A stretch of DNA of 64,000 bases, from positions 3,224,001-3,288,000 of the forward strand of contig NZ_CP136136.1 of NCBI RefSeq assembly GCF_038024875.1, read 5' to 3'. The stretch is from Gordonia rubripertincta (lineage in GTDB: Bacteria; Actinomycetota; Actinomycetes; Mycobacteriales; Mycobacteriaceae). The stretch's first letter is position 1; every line of letters begins with the position of its first letter. A program made the position numbers and the translations under genes. The notes below the pieces were generated by a model. The model ran no database searches, was not told the DNA's origin, and saw only the letters and a program-made list of their open reading frames with translations. Positions 16,766 to 26,183 of the stretch are shown piece after piece.

Positions 16766-18190
16766 ATGGCGCCCTTGTCACGCACGGATCCGGTTGACGA
16801 ACGGAGTGGGCGACTCGCCACCGACGACGCGCCGTTCTGGTTCGCGACCCCGGCCCTCGGCTGGTCGGTGGTGCTGCAGATCGTCTGGGTCTTCGACGAC
16901 GAGGTCTCCCTCGAGGCGCTGACCGCCATGAACGCCGCGCTCGCGCGCGGACGCATGCACCGGATGCTAGTGCCGTCCACGGTGTACGGCTCGCGTCCCC
17001 GCTGGGCCCCGGCACCCGATGCCCCGGGCCTAGCCGTCGACCCCCTCCCGATCCCCGATGCCGGCGTCGACGCCTGGGCGACCGCCGAGATGTCGACGGT
17101 CCCGCTCGACGCCGAGGGTGGTCGCTGCTGGCGTCTACGCTGCGCGCCCACCGAATCCGGCGGCACCGTGCTGTCGTTGTGCGCCCTGCATGTGGTGACC
17201 GATGGCCGCGGCATGGTCGCCGCGGCCGCCGAGGCGGCACGCGAATCGGGCGTACCCGTCGCCGTCGCGAACGAACGGTCCTCGACTACCGGAAGTTCGG
17301 GGTCGGGCGAGTCTCGGAGACCGGTCGCGCCGGGTTCCCGGCGCCGCGGACGCCTCGATGACCTAGCCGACGCCGTCGCGCAGGCCGGAGCCGTTGTCGT
17401 CGGCCTCGCGCGAGCCGTGGCCGAGCGCCGCAAGGCCTCGGGACTGGAACCGGATCCGCGACCGGAACGTCCCCCGCTCGCGGAGCGGTCCCCGGCGGCG
17501 AAGTTCACCTGGGCGACCGCGTCGATCCCCGCCGGCGACTGGGATCGCGTCGCGGCCGAGTACGGCGGCACCTCCAACACCCTCTTCATCGCGGTGGTGA
17601 GCGGGCTTCTCCGGTCCAGCGGACGATCGCCGCTGGGGACCCCTATCAAGGTCGGCGTCCCGGTGGATCGTCGTGAGGGAGACGAGGACACCCGTACCAA
17701 CGCGATCGCGGGAGTATCGGTGTTCCTGACCGGCGAGCCGGTGCCGGGCGGTGACCTCGCCGGGATCCGCGCCGCGTGCAAGGCCGCGTTCGTACGGCTG
17801 TCCGAGGGACGGCGCGCACCCCACATCTACCTTCGTCCGCTCGCCTGGTTCCTGCCGCCCTCGGTGCTGATCAAGCTCGTGGGCGGTGGCGCGGGCAAGG
17901 GCATGCCCGACGCCGTGATCTCGAACATCGGCGAGGTGATGCCGGAGGCCACCGTGGTCGGCGGCCGGACCGCACGCCGCATGGCGCTGCGCGGCACCAC
18001 CCAGGGCGTCGATCCCGCGGCCGGTCATCGTTTCGGCGACGGCGTGCAGTCGTGGCTGATCCGGACCCCCGAGCAGGTGTCGTTCACCGTCCTCGGACTC
18101 GACGACGAGGCCTTCGGCTCCGACGCCGTCCTCCGGGACCTGCTCACCCGCGAACTCGCGGCCTGGGAGCTCCCGCACGACATCTGGTGA
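16766..18190 (+). CDS. Condensation/WS-DGAT/PapA-fold acyltransferase-like protein
   Basis: 474 residues. The catalytic-type motif HVVTDG (H-x3-D-G) is near 142-147, as in NRPS condensation domains, wax ester synthases and PapA acyltransferases. A Ser/Gly/Arg-rich linker (about 171-195) joins it to a second lobe with FIAVVSGLL, GVPVDRRE (a stretch typical of the fold's floor loop) and NIGEVMPEA. Both halves of the chloramphenicol-acetyltransferase-like fold thus seem present. Substrate unknown; lipid or siderophore acylation is possible but nothing nearby decides it. A GTGAGGTGG ribosome site precedes the ATG. Confidence 0.6.
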   Translation: MAPLSRTDPVDERSGRLATDDAPFWFATPALGWSVVLQIVWVFDDEVSLEALTAMNAALARGRMHRMLVPSTVYGSRPRWAPAPDAPGLAVDPLPIPDAGVDAWATAEMSTVPLDAEGGRCWRLRCAPTESGGTVLSLCALHVVTDGRGMVAAAAEAARESGVPVAVANERSSTTGSSGSGESRRPVAPGSRRRGRLDDLADAVAQAGAVVVGLARAVAERRKASGLEPDPRPERPPLAERSPAAKFTWATASIPAGDWDRVAAEYGGTSNTLFIAVVSGLLRSSGRSPLGTPIKVGVPVDRREGDEDTRTNAIAGVSVFLTGEPVPGGDLAGIRAACKAAFVRLSEGRRAPHIYLRPLAWFLPPSVLIKLVGGGAGKGMPDAVISNIGEVMPEATVVGGRTARRMALRGTTQGVDPAAGHRFGDGVQSWLIRTPEQVSFTVLGLDDEAFGSDAVLRDLLTRELAAWELPHDIW

Positions 18191-18202
18191 GTCCGACACA
18201 AG

Positions 18203-18241
18203 AGGCGGCCCCGGCCGGACCGGGTCCGGCGGGGGCCGCCT
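18203..18241. terminator. Bidirectional terminator between convergent genes
   Basis: A 17-bp stem with one mismatch: AGGCGGCCCCGGCCGGA (18203-18219) against TCCGGCGGGGGCCGCCT (18225-18241), 5-nt loop. It lies between the stops of the acyltransferase-like gene and kgd and can serve both strands. Confidence 0.8.
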
Positions 18242-18259
18242 TCTGACTGTGAGCGTTCG

Positions 18260-21200
18260 CTACTCGCCGAACGCCTCGTCGAGGATCTCCTGCTGCTCGA
18301 CCGCGTGCACCTTGCTCGAACCCGAGGACGGGGCCGACATCGGGCGACGCGAGACGCGGCGCAGGCCACCGAGTACATCCGGCAGCACCTCGGGCAGCCA
18401 CAGGCCGAGGAACGGCCACGGGCCCTGGTTGGCCGGCTCTTCCTGCACCCAGCGGAATTCGCTGGCGTTGCCGTACTGCTCCAGCGTGTTGCGCAGGCGG
18501 CGGTGCGGCACCGGGTAGAGCTGCTCGATGCGGACGATCGCGATGTCGTCGCGGTCCTCCTTGTCACGACGGGCCGCGAGCTCGTAGTAGAGCTTGCCGC
18601 TGACCAGCAGGACGCGCTTGACCTTGCTGCGGTCGGCATCGCCCTTGGCGAACTTCGGGTCATCGATGACCGAGCGGAACTTGTCGTCGGTGAAGTCCGA
18701 CAGCGGGCTGACGGCAGCCTTGTTGCGCAGCATCGACTTCGGGGTGAAGACGATGAGCGGACGGCTGATGCCGTCGAGCACGTGGCGACGCAGCAGGTGG
18801 AAGTAGCTGGCCGGGGTCGAGGGCAGTGCCACCGTCATCGAGCCCTCGGCACACAGCTGCAGGAAGCGCTCGATGCGGCCCGAGGTGTGGTCGGGACCCT
18901 GGCCCTCGTGACCGTGCGGCAGCAGCAGCACGACGTCGGAGAGCTGGCCCCACTTCGCCTCACCGGACGAGATGAACTCGTCGATGATCGACTGTGCGCC
19001 GTTGACGAAGTCGCCGAACTGCGCCTCCCACAGGACGAGTGCGTCCGGGTTGCCCACGGAGTAGCCGTATTCGAAGCCGACGACCCCGAACTCGGAGAGC
19101 GGCGAGTCGTAGACCATGAAGCGGCCGCCGTTGTCCTCGGCGTCGGCGGGCAGCAGGTGGTTCAGCGGGGTGTACTCCGAACCGTTCTCCCGGTCGATGA
19201 GCACCGAGTGACGCTGGGTGAACGTGCCGCGGCGCGAGTCCTGACCGGACAGCCGGACGGTGCGTCCTTCCATGACCAGCGAACCGAACGCGAGGAGCTC
19301 GGCGAAAGCCCAGTCGATGCCGCCGTTGCGGGCGGCCTCGGCGCGACGCTCGAGGACCGGCTTCACGCGCGCATGCGGGGTGAAGCCCTCCGGGACGTTG
19401 ACGAAGGCGTCGCCGATGGTCTGCAGGACTTCCTTGTCGACCGCGGTCACCAGCTTGGTCGGCAGGGTCTGATCGGACTCGACCGACGGCGACGGCTCGG
19501 CGTGGTACTTCTCGAGTTCCTTGACCTCGTTGAAGACACGTTCGAGCTGTCCCTGGTAGTCGCGCAGGGCGTCCTCGGCCTCCTTGGTCGAGATGTCACC
19601 ACGACCGATCAGGGCCTCGGTGTAGCTCTTGCGGACGCCGCGCTTGGTGTCGATGACCTCGTACATCGCCGGCTGCGTCATCGAGGGGTCGTCACCCTCG
19701 TTGTGACCACGGCGGCGGAAGCAGACGAGGTCGATGACGACGTCCTTGTGGTACGTCTGGCGGTAGTCGACGGCGAGCTTCGCGACCCAGACACAGGCCT
19801 CGGGATCGTCGCTGTTCACGTGGAAGATCGGCGCGCCGATCATCTTCGCGACGTCGGTGCAGTACTCGGTGGAACGCGAGTGCTCCGGGGCGGTGGTGAA
19901 ACCGACCTGGTTGTTCACGACGATGTGCACGGTGCCGCCGGTGCGGTAGCCGGGCAGCATGGCCATGTTGAGCGTCTCGGCGACCACACCCTGACCGGCG
20001 AATGCGGCATCGCCGTGCAGCATGAGCGGCAGGATCGGGAAGCTCTCGTCGTCGGCGTCGGCGATGAGATCCTGCTTGGCGCGGACCAGGCCCTCGAGGA
20101 CCGGGTCGACCGCCTCGAGGTGGCTCGGGTTGGCGGTCAACGAGACGTTGATCTCGTTATCGCCGAACATCTGGTAGTACTTGCCCTCGGCTCCGAGGTG
20201 GTACTTCACGTCACCCGAACCGTGCGCCTGCGACGGATTCAGGTTGCCCTCGAATTCGGAGAAGATCTTCGAGTACGGCTTGCCGACGATGTTGGCGAGC
20301 ACGTTCAGACGGCCGCGGTGCGGCATACCGATGACGACCTCGGTGAGGTTGTGCTCGGCGCTCTGGTCGATGACCGCGTCCATCATCGGGATGACCGACT
20401 CGGCACCCTCGAGCGAGAAGCGCTTCTGACCGACGTACTTGGTCTGCAGGAAGGTCTCGAACGCCTCCGCCGCGTTCAGCTTGCTCAGGATGTACTTCTG
20501 CTCGCCGACCGGCGGCTTCACATGCTTGACCTCGACACGTTCCTGCAGCCACTTCTGCTGGTCCGGCTCGAGGATGTGGGTGTACTCCACACCGACGTGG
20601 CGGCAGTAGGCGTCGCGCAGGATCGACAGCACGTCGCGGAGCTTCATCTTCTCCTGGCCGTGGAAGCCGCCGACCTTGAAGGTGCGGTCGAGATCCCAGA
20701 GGGTCAGGCCGTAGGTCGCGATGTCCAGATCAGGATGGCTGCTGCGCGCGTCGCTGTTCATCATCAGCGGGTCGATGTCGGCCATCAGGTGACCGCGGCT
20801 GCGGTAGGCCGCGATCAGCTCGAGGACGCGGGTGCTCTTGTCGACGAGGCCGGCCGGGATGTCACGACGCCACCGGACCGGCTCGTAGGGCACGTGGAAC
20901 GCAGTGAAGATCTCGTCGTAGAACGCGTCGTCGATCAGCAGCTCGTGGATGGTGCGCAGGAAATCGCCCGACTCCGCACCCTGGATGATGCGGTGGTCGT
21001 AGGTCGAGGTCAGCGTCATCAGCTTGCCGACGCCGAGCTCGGCGATCTGCTCGTCGCTGGCGCCCTGGAACTCGGCCGGGTACTCCATCGCACCGGCGCC
21101 GATGATCGCGCCCTGGCCCTTCATCAGGCGCGGCACGGAGTGCACGGTGCCGATGGTGCCGGGGTTGGTCAGCGAGATGGTGACGCCGGAGAAGTCGTCG

Positions 21201-22084
21201 GCGCCGAGCTTGCCGTCACGCGCGCGACGGACGATGTCCTGGTACGCGTTGTAGAACTCGGCGAAGCCCATCGTCTCGCACTCTTTGATGGCCGCGACGA
21301 CGAGCGTGCGGTTGCCGTCCTTGCCGACCAGATCGATGGCCAGACCGAGGTTGGTGTGCGCAGGGGTGACGACGTTGGGCTTGCCGTCGATCTCGGCGTA
21401 GTGCCGATTCATGTTCGGGAAGGCCTTGATGGCCTCGACGATCGCGTAACCCAGGATGTGGGTGAAGCTGATCTTGCCGCCGCGGGTACGGGCGAGGTGG
21501 TTGTTGACGACGATGCGGTTGTCGATCATCGCCTTCGCGGGAACCGCGCGAACACTGGTGGCCGTCGGGATCTGCAGCGACAGCGCCATGTTCTTGGCGA
21601 TGGCCGCGGCGGGGCCGCGGAGCACCTTGTTGTCGTCCGCGGATTCCTTCTTGGACTCGGCGGCTGCGGGCTTGGCGGCAGCGGGCTTGGCGGCAGCGGG
21701 CTTGGCAGCGGCGGCGGGCTTCGGCTGGGAACGGGCGGAGCCGTCACGGCTCGCGACGCTGTGGCCGGATGCGGCCTTGGTCGCGGTCGACTCCTTGGCA
21801 GGGGAGGGCTTGCGGGCAGAGGCGGTCCGCGTCGGCTCCTGGTCGAGTGTCACCTGTTTGCGCGGTGCCGACTCGGCCGCGGGCTTCGACGGTGCGCTGC
21901 CGTTGGAGGAGGGGGTGGAGGCCGGTGCGGCGGACGCGGAACCACCGTTGTCTCCGGGCTTGTAACTCTTCAGGAGCTCATGCCAACTCGGGTCCACCGA
22001 GCTCGGGTCCTCTTTGAACTGCTGGTACATTTCCTCGACCAGCCAGGTGTTCTGTCCGAAGTCAGAAATCGAACTGCTGCTCAC
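18260..22084 (-). CDS. kgd: Multifunctional 2-oxoglutarate decarboxylase/dehydrogenase (Kgd)
   Basis: 1274 residues, the actinobacterial fusion of an E2o-like acyltransferase domain and a thiamine-diphosphate E1o. The N-terminus SISDFGQNTWLVEEMYQQF is the family opening. A Lys/Pro/Ala-rich linker follows, then the E2-like domain (about 115-365, ending with TYDHRIIQGAESGDF), then E1 with VIGMPHRGRLNVL and the ThDP motif GDAAFAGQG to NNQVGF. It has no lipoyl domain. It converts 2-oxoglutarate in the TCA cycle and is in mycobacteria held in check by the FHA protein GarA. GTG 22084 gives the usual VSSSSISDF start; GTG/ATG candidates upstream add six residues. Confidence 0.95.
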   Translation of the reverse strand: MSSSSISDFGQNTWLVEEMYQQFKEDPSSVDPSWHELLKSYKPGDNGGSASAAPASTPSSNGSAPSKPAAESAPRKQVTLDQEPTRTASARKPSPAKESTATKAASGHSVASRDGSARSQPKPAAAAKPAAAKPAAAKPAAAESKKESADDNKVLRGPAAAIAKNMALSLQIPTATSVRAVPAKAMIDNRIVVNNHLARTRGGKISFTHILGYAIVEAIKAFPNMNRHYAEIDGKPNVVTPAHTNLGLAIDLVGKDGNRTLVVAAIKECETMGFAEFYNAYQDIVRRARDGKLGADDFSGVTISLTNPGTIGTVHSVPRLMKGQGAIIGAGAMEYPAEFQGASDEQIAELGVGKLMTLTSTYDHRIIQGAESGDFLRTIHELLIDDAFYDEIFTAFHVPYEPVRWRRDIPAGLVDKSTRVLELIAAYRSRGHLMADIDPLMMNSDARSSHPDLDIATYGLTLWDLDRTFKVGGFHGQEKMKLRDVLSILRDAYCRHVGVEYTHILEPDQQKWLQERVEVKHVKPPVGEQKYILSKLNAAEAFETFLQTKYVGQKRFSLEGAESVIPMMDAVIDQSAEHNLTEVVIGMPHRGRLNVLANIVGKPYSKIFSEFEGNLNPSQAHGSGDVKYHLGAEGKYYQMFGDNEINVSLTANPSHLEAVDPVLEGLVRAKQDLIADADDESFPILPLMLHGDAAFAGQGVVAETLNMAMLPGYRTGGTVHIVVNNQVGFTTAPEHSRSTEYCTDVAKMIGAPIFHVNSDDPEACVWVAKLAVDYRQTYHKDVVIDLVCFRRRGHNEGDDPSMTQPAMYEVIDTKRGVRKSYTEALIGRGDISTKEAEDALRDYQGQLERVFNEVKELEKYHAEPSPSVESDQTLPTKLVTAVDKEVLQTIGDAFVNVPEGFTPHARVKPVLERRAEAARNGGIDWAFAELLAFGSLVMEGRTVRLSGQDSRRGTFTQRHSVLIDRENGSEYTPLNHLLPADAEDNGGRFMVYDSPLSEFGVVGFEYGYSVGNPDALVLWEAQFGDFVNGAQSIIDEFISSGEAKWGQLSDVVLLLPHGHEGQGPDHTSGRIERFLQLCAEGSMTVALPSTPASYFHLLRRHVLDGISRPLIVFTPKSMLRNKAAVSPLSDFTDDKFRSVIDDPKFAKGDADRSKVKRVLLVSGKLYYELAARRDKEDRDDIAIVRIEQLYPVPHRRLRNTLEQYGNASEFRWVQEEPANQGPWPFLGLWLPEVLPDVLGGLRRVSRRPMSAPSSGSSKVHAVEQQEILDEAFGE
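21668..21712. repeat. Three 15-bp tandem units in the Kgd linker
   Basis: GGGCTTGGCGGCAGC occurs three times head to tail on the plus strand (third copy with one change). It encodes AKPAA-type repeats of the flexible linker, so copy number can vary without breaking the frame. Confidence 0.8.
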
Positions 22085-22223
22085 AGCGGTATCTCGCCTC
22101 AATTCCCTTAAGGTGCCGGGTTCTCTGCCACGCTGGTAGTCCCTTGTGGAGACTATCGGTGAACCATCTGCCGATGCTACGCGTCGTCTGGTGCGTCACA
22201 CCCACCGACCTGCTACCACAGAG

Positions 22224-25200
22224 TCAGATCGTCATCTCGGGTGATCCGGCGCGGATGGTCTGGTTGTCGGTTGCGGACGCGCCACGTCGAGCGTCCTGTC
22301 TCGAGCCCGCATGCGGGTCGGCGTCCACCGCGTGCGTGCGCGCGGCGGGCACCGTTTCACCGGGCTCCGTCACCGCGGCCTCGTCAGGATCTACACCGGC
22401 CTCCCAGAAGCCGCGATACAAACTGTGCAACGCCAGGAGTTCGTCGTGTGTTCCGAGTTCGACGATTCGCCCGCCGTCGACCACGGCGATCATGTCGGCG
22501 CGGGCCGCGGTGGCCAGCCGGTGCGCGACGATGACGGAGGTCCGGCGCCGCGTCATCGCCCGTCCGGCGGCCAGGACCTGCGCCTCGGTGGCCTGGTCGA
22601 GCGTGGCGGTCGCCTCGTCGAGCAGCAGGAGGTCGGGGTCGACGAGTTCGGCGCGGGCCAGGGCGATCAGCTGCCGCTGACCGGAGCTGAGGCCCTGGCC
22701 GCGCTCGCCGATGGGATGGTTCATGCGGCCCGGCAGGGCCGCGATCATCGGTAGGGCGCCCACCGCGGCGGCGGCGTCGACGATCGCGGCGCGATCGGCA
22801 TCCGGCCGACCGTAAGCGATGTTGTCCGCGACGGTCCCGGTGAAGAGGTGCGGTTCCTGCGGGACCAGCCCGAGACGGCTGCGGTATCCGGACAGCACGA
22901 GGTCGCCGATGTCGGTCCCGTCCACGAGGACGCGTCCGGTCGTCGGGTCGTAGAAGCGGGCCAGGAGTTTCACGATCGTCGACTTGCCCGCGCCGGTCCG
23001 GCCGACGAGGGCGAGCGAGGACCCGGCGGGGATGTGCAGGTCGACGTCGTTCAGGGCGTCAGACTCCGCGCCCTGATAGCGGAAGCCAACCCCGTCGAAA
23101 TCGACCTCGCCGTCGAAGCCGGTGGCCGGCGGGGCCGTGGCGTCCGGGTTGACCCGCAGCGAGCTCGGGGTCCGCAGCAGGTCGCCGATGCGCCGCAGGC
23201 CGACTGCCGCCTGCTGGTAGCCGTCGAAGACCTGCGAGAGCTGCTGGACGGGGCCGAACAGCATCGTGAGATACAGGACGAAGGCCACCAGGGTGCCCGC
23301 GGTGAGCGAGCCGTCCGCCACCTGGCCGGCTCCGACGCCGAGTGCGATCGCGGTGGCGACGTCCGACATCAGCATGATGAGCGGGAAATACGAGGCGATC
23401 GCCCGCTGCGAGACCATCCGGGCCGCGACCCACGCCGCCGAACGCTCTCCGAAACGCTTCTGGGCGTCGTCGGTGCGCAGGTAGGTCTGGGTGGTCTTGA
23501 TCCCGGCGATGTTCTCCTGGAAGTCGGCGTTCACCGTGCTGATCAGTTCGCGGGATCGCGTGTAGGCGGCGCTCGCGACGCGCCGGAAGACGACCGTGGC
23601 GACGACGAGCAGCGGGAAGACCGGAAGCACCAGCAGCGCGAGCAACGGCCCGGTGACCAGCAACGCGACCGTGACGCCGACCAGGGTCAGGAGCGCGACG
23701 ATCGCCGACGTCAGACCGGTCTGCAGGAAGGTCGACAGTGCGTCGATGTCGGTGGTCATCCGCGTCATGATGCGACCCGACAGTTCGCGCTCGTAGTAGT
23801 CCAGACCGAGGCGCTGGATGTGGGCGTAGCTGCGGATGCGCAGTCCGAACAGCACGCGTTCACCCGCTCGGGTGGAGGTCATCGTCAGCAGGGACGCGGC
23901 GACCCACCCGACGCCGACGAGTGCCACACCGCCGATCGCCGCCCACCACAGGGTGCGCTGATCGTGGTCGCCGGCCGCATCGATGACAGCGCGGGCGATG
24001 CTGGGGAACGCCAGGCCGACGAGGGTGTCGACGGCGATGGCCAGAAGTGCGAATGCGAGTAGCCAGCGGACCGGTCTCAGAAGTCCGCGGAGAGTGAAGC
24101 GCGGGTTCTCGCGGCGGGCGTCGGTGACGTCCACGTCGGGGTCCTCGACGGCCGGCGGGAGCGCGTCGACCCTCGCCTGGAGTTCGGGGGTGGCCGGCAT
24201 CGACCCCAGCGCACTGGCGACGCCCCCGCCCCGTTGCCCGGTCCGCGTGCCGGCGCCGACCGGCGTGCCGGTCCGGGTGTATGCCTGATCCTTCAGGAGA
24301 AGCGTTGTGGGCCAGAGGTCTTCGATGGTGTCGTCGGAGATGCTCGCGCCTGCGGGGGTGGCCCCGGCGTCGTGTGGGTCGCCGACGGCGTTGGTCATCA
24401 GCGCGCGGAACCGCGCCGAGGACGCCTCGAGCTCGGCGGTGGTGCCGATCGCGGTGATCCGGCCGTCGTCGAGCACGGCGACCCGGTCGGCGAGGACGAG
24501 TGTCGACCGCCGGTGGGCGAGGACCAGCATGGTTCGTTTCTGATCGCGCAGCCGGCCGAGGATCCGGGCCTCGGTGGTCGCGTCGACCGCCGATGTCGCG
24601 TCGTCGAGCACCAGGACGCGCGGGTCGGCGAAGAGTGCGCGGGCCAGTGCGATCCGCTGGCGCTGTCCGCCCGAGAGGGTCAGACCGCGTTCGCCGACGA
24701 CGGTGTCGTAGCCGTCGGGGAGCGCCTCGATGAACTCGGTGGCCTCGGCCGCCGCCGCGGCCGCCCGCACCCGGTCGGCGAGGGAGGCGGGGTCGGCGGT
24801 GGCGCCCGGTCCCATGGCGATGTTCGCGGTGATGGTGTCGGAGAAGAGGAACGGCTCGTCGAAGACGGCGGCGACGGCTTCGTGTAGCGCGGTCGGCGAC
24901 AGCGAGTCCACCGGGTGCGGGCCGTCGGCGCCGACGAGGGAGATCGTGCCGGCGTCGGGTCGCTCGAAGCGGCTGACCAGATCGGCGATGGTCGACTTTC
25001 CCGAGCCGGGTGGTCCGACGATCGCCACGCACTCGCCGGGTTCGATCCGCAGGTCGATCCCGGTCAGCACGGCGGGCGGATCGTCGGCGTCGTGGGTGTG
25101 GTGGGCGAAGGAGACATTCTCCAGTTCGACGCCGAGCGGGCCGTCGGGCAGCGTGCCGGTGGCGGTCTCGCCGGGATCGCGCGGGTGATCGATGACGTCG

Positions 25201-26183
25201 TAGACGCGTTCCACCGCGGCACGAGCGAGATGGGCGTTGACGATGAGATTGGTGAGCAGGCGGGCGATGCCGGTCATCGCGGTGACGTAGGTGGTGAACG
25301 CGAGGAACGTCCCGGCGGTGATCGTGTCCGTCAACGTCAGATAACCGCCCACGACGATCACGCCGACCATGCCGAGCTGGGGGATGGCGCTCAGGGTGGG
25401 GGCGAAACGGGCGTTGATCCGGGCCGCGCGCAGGCGCCGGGCGAACAAGGTGCGGCAGCGCGTCACCAGTCCGTCGACGGCGCGGTCCTCCTGGCCGAAG
25501 CCCTTGACGACGCGGACGCCGGTGACGGTCTCCTCCACGTGCTGGGCCACATCGGCCGCGGCCTGCTGCGCGGACCACGTCGCCGCGAAAAGCTTTCGGC
25601 GGGTACGGAAGACCTCCAGGGCGATCAGCGGCGCGATCACCAGTGCGACGGCGGTGAGCAGTGGGGAGAGGTAGGCCATGACTCCGAGCGCGACGACCAT
25701 CTGCACCGCGGCACCCAACGAGAGCGGTGCCATCGCCAGCAAGCCCTGGACCACCTGGATGTCGGAGATGGAGCGGGAGACGATCTGCCCCGTCCGGATC
25801 TGGTGCTGACTGCGGCCGTCGAGGTGCAGCAGGGTGTCGAGCAGGCGCCGGCGCAGGTTGTTCTGCACGTTGACCGCGAGGCGGCCCGCGAACACGCGCC
25901 GTCCGAAGTGACAGGCGTAACGCACGAACGCGAGGACGACCAGGCCCGTGATGATGGTGGACAGGGCGAGGTCGTCGTCGATCACGCCGGTGGCCCGGTC
26001 GATCGCGCCCTTGGCAAGCAGGGGCATCACGACGTCGACGCCCACCGCGATCATGGTGACGGTCAGGGTCACGATGACGATGCGGCGGTAACGCCACGCC
26101 TCGCCGAGCAGCTTCCGGATCCAGCCCGGTGAGGTGGTGGGGGTGCCCCCGGTGGCGGGAGGCGCGGTGGGTTCCGGGATCAC
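22224..26183 (-). CDS. Fused double ABC exporter (Rv1273c-Rv1272c type)
   Basis: 1319 residues: two complete half-exporters in one chain. Half 1: six-helix membrane domain (about 25-330), Walker A GPPGSGKST near 390, signature LSGGQRQRIALARAL, Walker B VLVLDDATSAVD near 526. Half 2: membrane domain about 720-1010, Walker A GRTGAGKST near 1064, signature LSSGQRQLIALARA, Walker B LLLLDEATATLD. Walker B of half 1 has Asp for the catalytic Glu and half 2 has a noncanonical signature, which together form one degenerate ATP site, as in heterodimeric exporters. M. tuberculosis has the halves as two genes. Substrate unknown; lipids are plausible. It overlaps the EcsC-like stop by 4 bp. Confidence 0.9.
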   Translation of the reverse strand: MIPEPTAPPATGGTPTTSPGWIRKLLGEAWRYRRIVIVTLTVTMIAVGVDVVMPLLAKGAIDRATGVIDDDLALSTIITGLVVLAFVRYACHFGRRVFAGRLAVNVQNNLRRRLLDTLLHLDGRSQHQIRTGQIVSRSISDIQVVQGLLAMAPLSLGAAVQMVVALGVMAYLSPLLTAVALVIAPLIALEVFRTRRKLFAATWSAQQAAADVAQHVEETVTGVRVVKGFGQEDRAVDGLVTRCRTLFARRLRAARINARFAPTLSAIPQLGMVGVIVVGGYLTLTDTITAGTFLAFTTYVTAMTGIARLLTNLIVNAHLARAAVERVYDVIDHPRDPGETATGTLPDGPLGVELENVSFAHHTHDADDPPAVLTGIDLRIEPGECVAIVGPPGSGKSTIADLVSRFERPDAGTISLVGADGPHPVDSLSPTALHEAVAAVFDEPFLFSDTITANIAMGPGATADPASLADRVRAAAAAAEATEFIEALPDGYDTVVGERGLTLSGGQRQRIALARALFADPRVLVLDDATSAVDATTEARILGRLRDQKRTMLVLAHRRSTLVLADRVAVLDDGRITAIGTTAELEASSARFRALMTNAVGDPHDAGATPAGASISDDTIEDLWPTTLLLKDQAYTRTGTPVGAGTRTGQRGGGVASALGSMPATPELQARVDALPPAVEDPDVDVTDARRENPRFTLRGLLRPVRWLLAFALLAIAVDTLVGLAFPSIARAVIDAAGDHDQRTLWWAAIGGVALVGVGWVAASLLTMTSTRAGERVLFGLRIRSYAHIQRLGLDYYERELSGRIMTRMTTDIDALSTFLQTGLTSAIVALLTLVGVTVALLVTGPLLALLVLPVFPLLVVATVVFRRVASAAYTRSRELISTVNADFQENIAGIKTTQTYLRTDDAQKRFGERSAAWVAARMVSQRAIASYFPLIMLMSDVATAIALGVGAGQVADGSLTAGTLVAFVLYLTMLFGPVQQLSQVFDGYQQAAVGLRRIGDLLRTPSSLRVNPDATAPPATGFDGEVDFDGVGFRYQGAESDALNDVDLHIPAGSSLALVGRTGAGKSTIVKLLARFYDPTTGRVLVDGTDIGDLVLSGYRSRLGLVPQEPHLFTGTVADNIAYGRPDADRAAIVDAAAAVGALPMIAALPGRMNHPIGERGQGLSSGQRQLIALARAELVDPDLLLLDEATATLDQATEAQVLAAGRAMTRRRTSVIVAHRLATAARADMIAVVDGGRIVELGTHDELLALHSLYRGFWEAGVDPDEAAVTEPGETVPAARTHAVDADPHAGSRQDARRGASATDNQTIRAGSPEMTI

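Noticed and set aside
18305..22111. A 1268-codon open frame antisense to kgd
   Set aside because: It mirrors the kgd codons (rich in Val, Arg, Asp, Leu), has no recognisable domain and lies entirely opposite a well-conserved gene. GC-rich genes often leave the opposite frame open.
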